Assembly: GCA_022511505.1 (NCBI GenBank)
Contig: JAFLTK010000272.1
Coordinates: 1 to 7,514, forward strand
Source of the DNA: Muribaculaceae bacterium
GTDB taxonomy: Bacteria > Bacteroidota > Bacteroidia > Bacteroidales > Muribaculaceae
DNA: 7,514 nt
Direction of reading: 5' to 3'
The notes beneath the pieces were generated by a model that worked only from the letters and a program-made list of their open reading frames with translations, ran no database searches and had not been told where the DNA came from. Both the position numbers and the translations under genes were made by a program. Of this stretch, positions 5,273 to 7,514 are shown piece by piece (within the stretch, counting starts at the first letter, position 1; each line of letters opens with the position of its first letter).

Positions 5273-7514
5273 TTATTGTTTGACTTCGACGAGGAGATGG
5301 CGTGACGCTCCGGTTGCAAAGTTGTAGCGCAGCGTGATGCCAAAGCGGCGCGGCTTGCCGGCTTGATAGAACGTGTTTCCGATAGATTTGTATTGGAACA
5401 CGGTGAAATGGGTGTCGGTCAGGTTCTCGGCCCAGAGGTCGATGGAGCCGTGGAGGTTTTCGAGGCTGATTGAAGCACCGGCCTGGAGGTAGAATGGTTG
5501 GCGCTGTAGGTTGTCTTCGTCCCAATAGATGTCGCCAACACCGCGACAGTTGGCGCTGAATCTGATTTTGCGCACCACCGTTGACTGACGCAGGTGGACG
5601 GTGTAGGCGGCGTCAAGGAAAAGTGTGTTGGCGGGGGCGTAGGGCACGCGCTTACCGTCAAAACTCTTGATGCCGTTGTTGAATGTCAGGAATCGGGCGT
5701 CGGTGAAGCCGTAGGATCCGCGCACTGTAAGGTCGGGCAACGCCGCGGGCGTATATGACGCCTGTAACTCGACGCCGAGCGAGCGCGTGTGGCCGGCGTT
5801 GGTCATGATACGGCCGGTGGTGGTGCCGTCGGGAAACATTGTCAACTGCTGGTCGCGGCAGTCGATGTAGAAAAGGGTGAAATTGGCCGATAGGGGATGG
5901 CTGTCGTCAACAATCTGGGCCCCGGTCTCAAAGTTCCAACTCTTTTCAGGCTTGTAGCCTACAATCTTGTTTACGTCATATTTCGGCGCAAGCCCCATTG
6001 TCTCCATTAGTGACTGTTGAAGCACGTCGCTGAACATCTGTGTGTTATAGCCGCCGGCCTTGTAGCCTTTGGCGATGGTCAGATATAGGCTGGGGAATAT
6101 TTCTTTTAATGTGGCATAACTGACACTGAGGCGGGGTAGGAATTGGAGAAAATGTTTCGATAGGCGTCCTTTGTCTTTGAGGTCGATGACATGGTGGCTG
6201 AACACTATCGGCGTCACGTCGGGGTTGCTGGAGTCGAGGGTTGTGTAAGAGGTGTTGCAAGTGCTTTGATAGTTTAGCGCCGTGTGCTCAAAGTCGAGCC
6301 TGAGGGCGAGTGCGATGCTGAGGCGCTGTCCGAGGGTTAGGGTGGAGTGGTGGTAAAGCGCCGCGCCGCCAACGGGATTGGTAAATTCGCTGCCGAGGGT
6401 GAAACGGTCGGTGTCCCACTCGATTGGATACATCGGGTTGATGCCGTTGCGATGGTCGATAATCAGTTTTTCGATACCTGTTTCTTTGAACACTACCGGG
6501 GCCGACATTCGCGCTCTTTTATAGAAACCAAACACGCCGCCGAGCCAGTTGTAACTGTTGCCGTCGCCGGGAAGCGAGACTGTGCCGTCGATGGTCAGGT
6601 CTTCGGTAAAGGCCCACTCTTTGCGTTTCTGGGTCAGCGTGAAATAACTGACGGGCAAAAAGTCTTGGTCGAGGGTCATGTTGTCGTCGATATATTGCGC
6701 CGAGGTTTTTGATGTCAATGTGTGGCGTCCGATGGCTGCTTTTATCGATAATCCGTCGCTGAAGCCGGTGCGGCTGTAGAAACATGTGTCGTTATAGTTG
6801 ATTTCACCCGTCTCGATGAAGGCGTAGGGGTAGCCGTGTTGGCGGTTGAATGTGACGGCGGCGGTGTTGGTGATTGAAAGGGCCTGTTCGCCGGTACCGC
6901 GATAGTCGAGTTTCCACCGTGCCGAGCCGCTCTCTTCGCGGTCGGCTTTGGTGTTGTTGTAAACGTTGGTCATGAAACCGCCCGCCGAGGCAAAACTTGC
7001 CGAAATTGAGGTACCCCAGTTGGATGACGGGCGAAGGTAGATGGCCGCGTTAACCTTGTAACTGTTGCCCGACGCGGCTTCGGCCGATGCTCTGACACCG
7101 GTATATTCCATCGCCGAGAGGGTGTTGATTGTAATCATGCCGGCCATCGTGTTGCGGCCGTAAAGGCTACTCTGCGGACCGCGGCTGACGGTTATTCGGC
7201 TAATATCGGCCAAGTCAAAGTCATAATTGTCCTTGTTTAGGAACGCCACACCGTCGACCATCAGCCCGACGGCCGCCTGATCAATCCTTGCGCCGATGCC
7301 GCGCATATATATAGAAGATGTCATGCGCGACCCATACTCGGGAATGTAGAAGTTGGGTGCAATCTCGCTGACTTGTTTCATCGATACTATGTTGAGGCGC
7401 TCAATCGACTGCCGGGAGAGATAGGTATTGTTCTGGAAACCGCTCAGATTGCTGACATGGCCGGTAACAACGGCTGTCGGCAACAAGCGCCGATAGACAG
7501 TGTCCCCCTGCGCT
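5273..7514 (-). CDS. TonB-dependent outer-membrane receptor (5' end cut by right edge)
   Basis: The visible 746 residues cover nearly all of a TonB-dependent receptor, which uses proton-motive force through TonB to import a scarce ligand. The frame is open to the edge, where it reads AQGDTVYRRLLPTAVVTG. This looks like the mature N-terminus just after a signal-peptide cleavage site, with a TonB-box-like TAVVTG at residues 13-18. The plug follows, with SIYMRGIG at 67-74, GLMVDGVAF at 83-91 and SRGPQSSLYGRNTMAGM at 110-126. A beta-barrel with many alternating strands runs from about 140 to the end. It lacks the carboxypeptidase-like N-terminal domain and the size (about 1000 residues) of SusC proteins. 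It looks more like siderophore, haem or cobalamin receptors, but the ligand cannot be read from sequence. The barrel-end strand FGITLRYNF is followed by an unusual 14-residue tail. The lipoprotein gene follows after 56 bp. Confidence 0.93.
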   Translation of the reverse strand, partial: AQGDTVYRRLLPTAVVTGHVSNLSGFQNNTYLSRQSIERLNIVSMKQVSEIAPNFYIPEYGSRMTSSIYMRGIGARIDQAAVGLMVDGVAFLNKDNYDFDLADISRITVSRGPQSSLYGRNTMAGMITINTLSAMEYTGVRASAEAASGNSYKVNAAIYLRPSSNWGTSISASFASAGGFMTNVYNNTKADREESGSARWKLDYRGTGEQALSITNTAAVTFNRQHGYPYAFIETGEINYNDTCFYSRTGFSDGLSIKAAIGRHTLTSKTSAQYIDDNMTLDQDFLPVSYFTLTQKRKEWAFTEDLTIDGTVSLPGDGNSYNWLGGVFGFYKRARMSAPVVFKETGIEKLIIDHRNGINPMYPIEWDTDRFTLGSEFTNPVGGAALYHHSTLTLGQRLSIALALRLDFEHTALNYQSTCNTSYTTLDSSNPDVTPIVFSHHVIDLKDKGRLSKHFLQFLPRLSVSYATLKEIFPSLYLTIAKGYKAGGYNTQMFSDVLQQSLMETMGLAPKYDVNKIVGYKPEKSWNFETGAQIVDDSHPLSANFTLFYIDCRDQQLTMFPDGTTTGRIMTNAGHTRSLGVELQASYTPAALPDLTVRGSYGFTDARFLTFNNGIKSFDGKRVPYAPANTLFLDAAYTVHLRQSTVVRKIRFSANCRGVGDIYWDEDNLQRQPFYLQAGASISLENLHGSIDLWAENLTDTHFTVFQYKSIGNTFYQAGKPRRFGITLRYNFATGASRHLLVEVKQ

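Noticed and set aside
5273..7486. Receptor start codon at 7486
   Set aside because: The codon there is TTG inside the mature protein. The frame is open to the window edge and the TonB-box region begins before it, so the real start lies outside the window.

Overview
The window looks like part of a Bacteroidales chromosome, possibly a Muribaculaceae-like gut anaerobe. Three things point there: nuoC and nuoD are fused and the nuo genes run A-B-CD-H with no nuoE, nuoF or nuoG between them; starts lack clear Shine-Dalgarno sequences and the one good promoter match is the Bacteroides -7 box TAnnTTTG; and a TonB-dependent receptor sits beside a lipoprotein with a Bacteroidetes-style SSC lipobox. The family-level placement is inference. 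All genes supported here read on the minus strand, so transcription runs from high to low coordinates.

Layout in order of transcription. (1) 7514-5273 is a TonB-dependent outer-membrane receptor that runs off the right edge and lacks only its signal peptide and start. (2) 5216-4326 is a 296-residue secreted lipoprotein of unknown function, 56 bp downstream and probably in the same transcript. (3) 4325-3900 is a 426-bp non-coding stretch. It holds a perfect 11-bp hairpin that probably ends the receptor/lipoprotein transcript, a TATATTTG promoter box for the nuo operon, a strong stem-loop at the predicted 5' end of the nuo mRNA, and a 14-bp tandem repeat in the rest of the leader. (4) 3899-114 carries nuoA, nuoB, nuoCD and nuoH, all apparently intact, with a 10-bp nuoA/nuoB overlap and gaps of 62 and 50 bp. 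(5) From 49 to the left edge are the first 16 codons of another gene, whose peptide reads like the N-terminus of F1 ATP synthase subunit beta (AtpD), not NuoI.

The nuo genes encode the quinone-reducing connecting module of respiratory complex I (NuoB with cluster N2, NuoCD, NuoH) plus the small membrane subunit NuoA. In Bacteroides-type genomes nuoIJKLMN normally follow nuoH. Here the gene 64 bp after nuoH appears to be atpD, which would place the head of complex I and the ATP synthase genes in one transcription unit, or else mark a rearrangement or assembly join. That junction and the structured nuo leader are the points most worth checking. I saw no CRISPR array, tRNA, rRNA, insertion sequence or clearly new multi-gene system.
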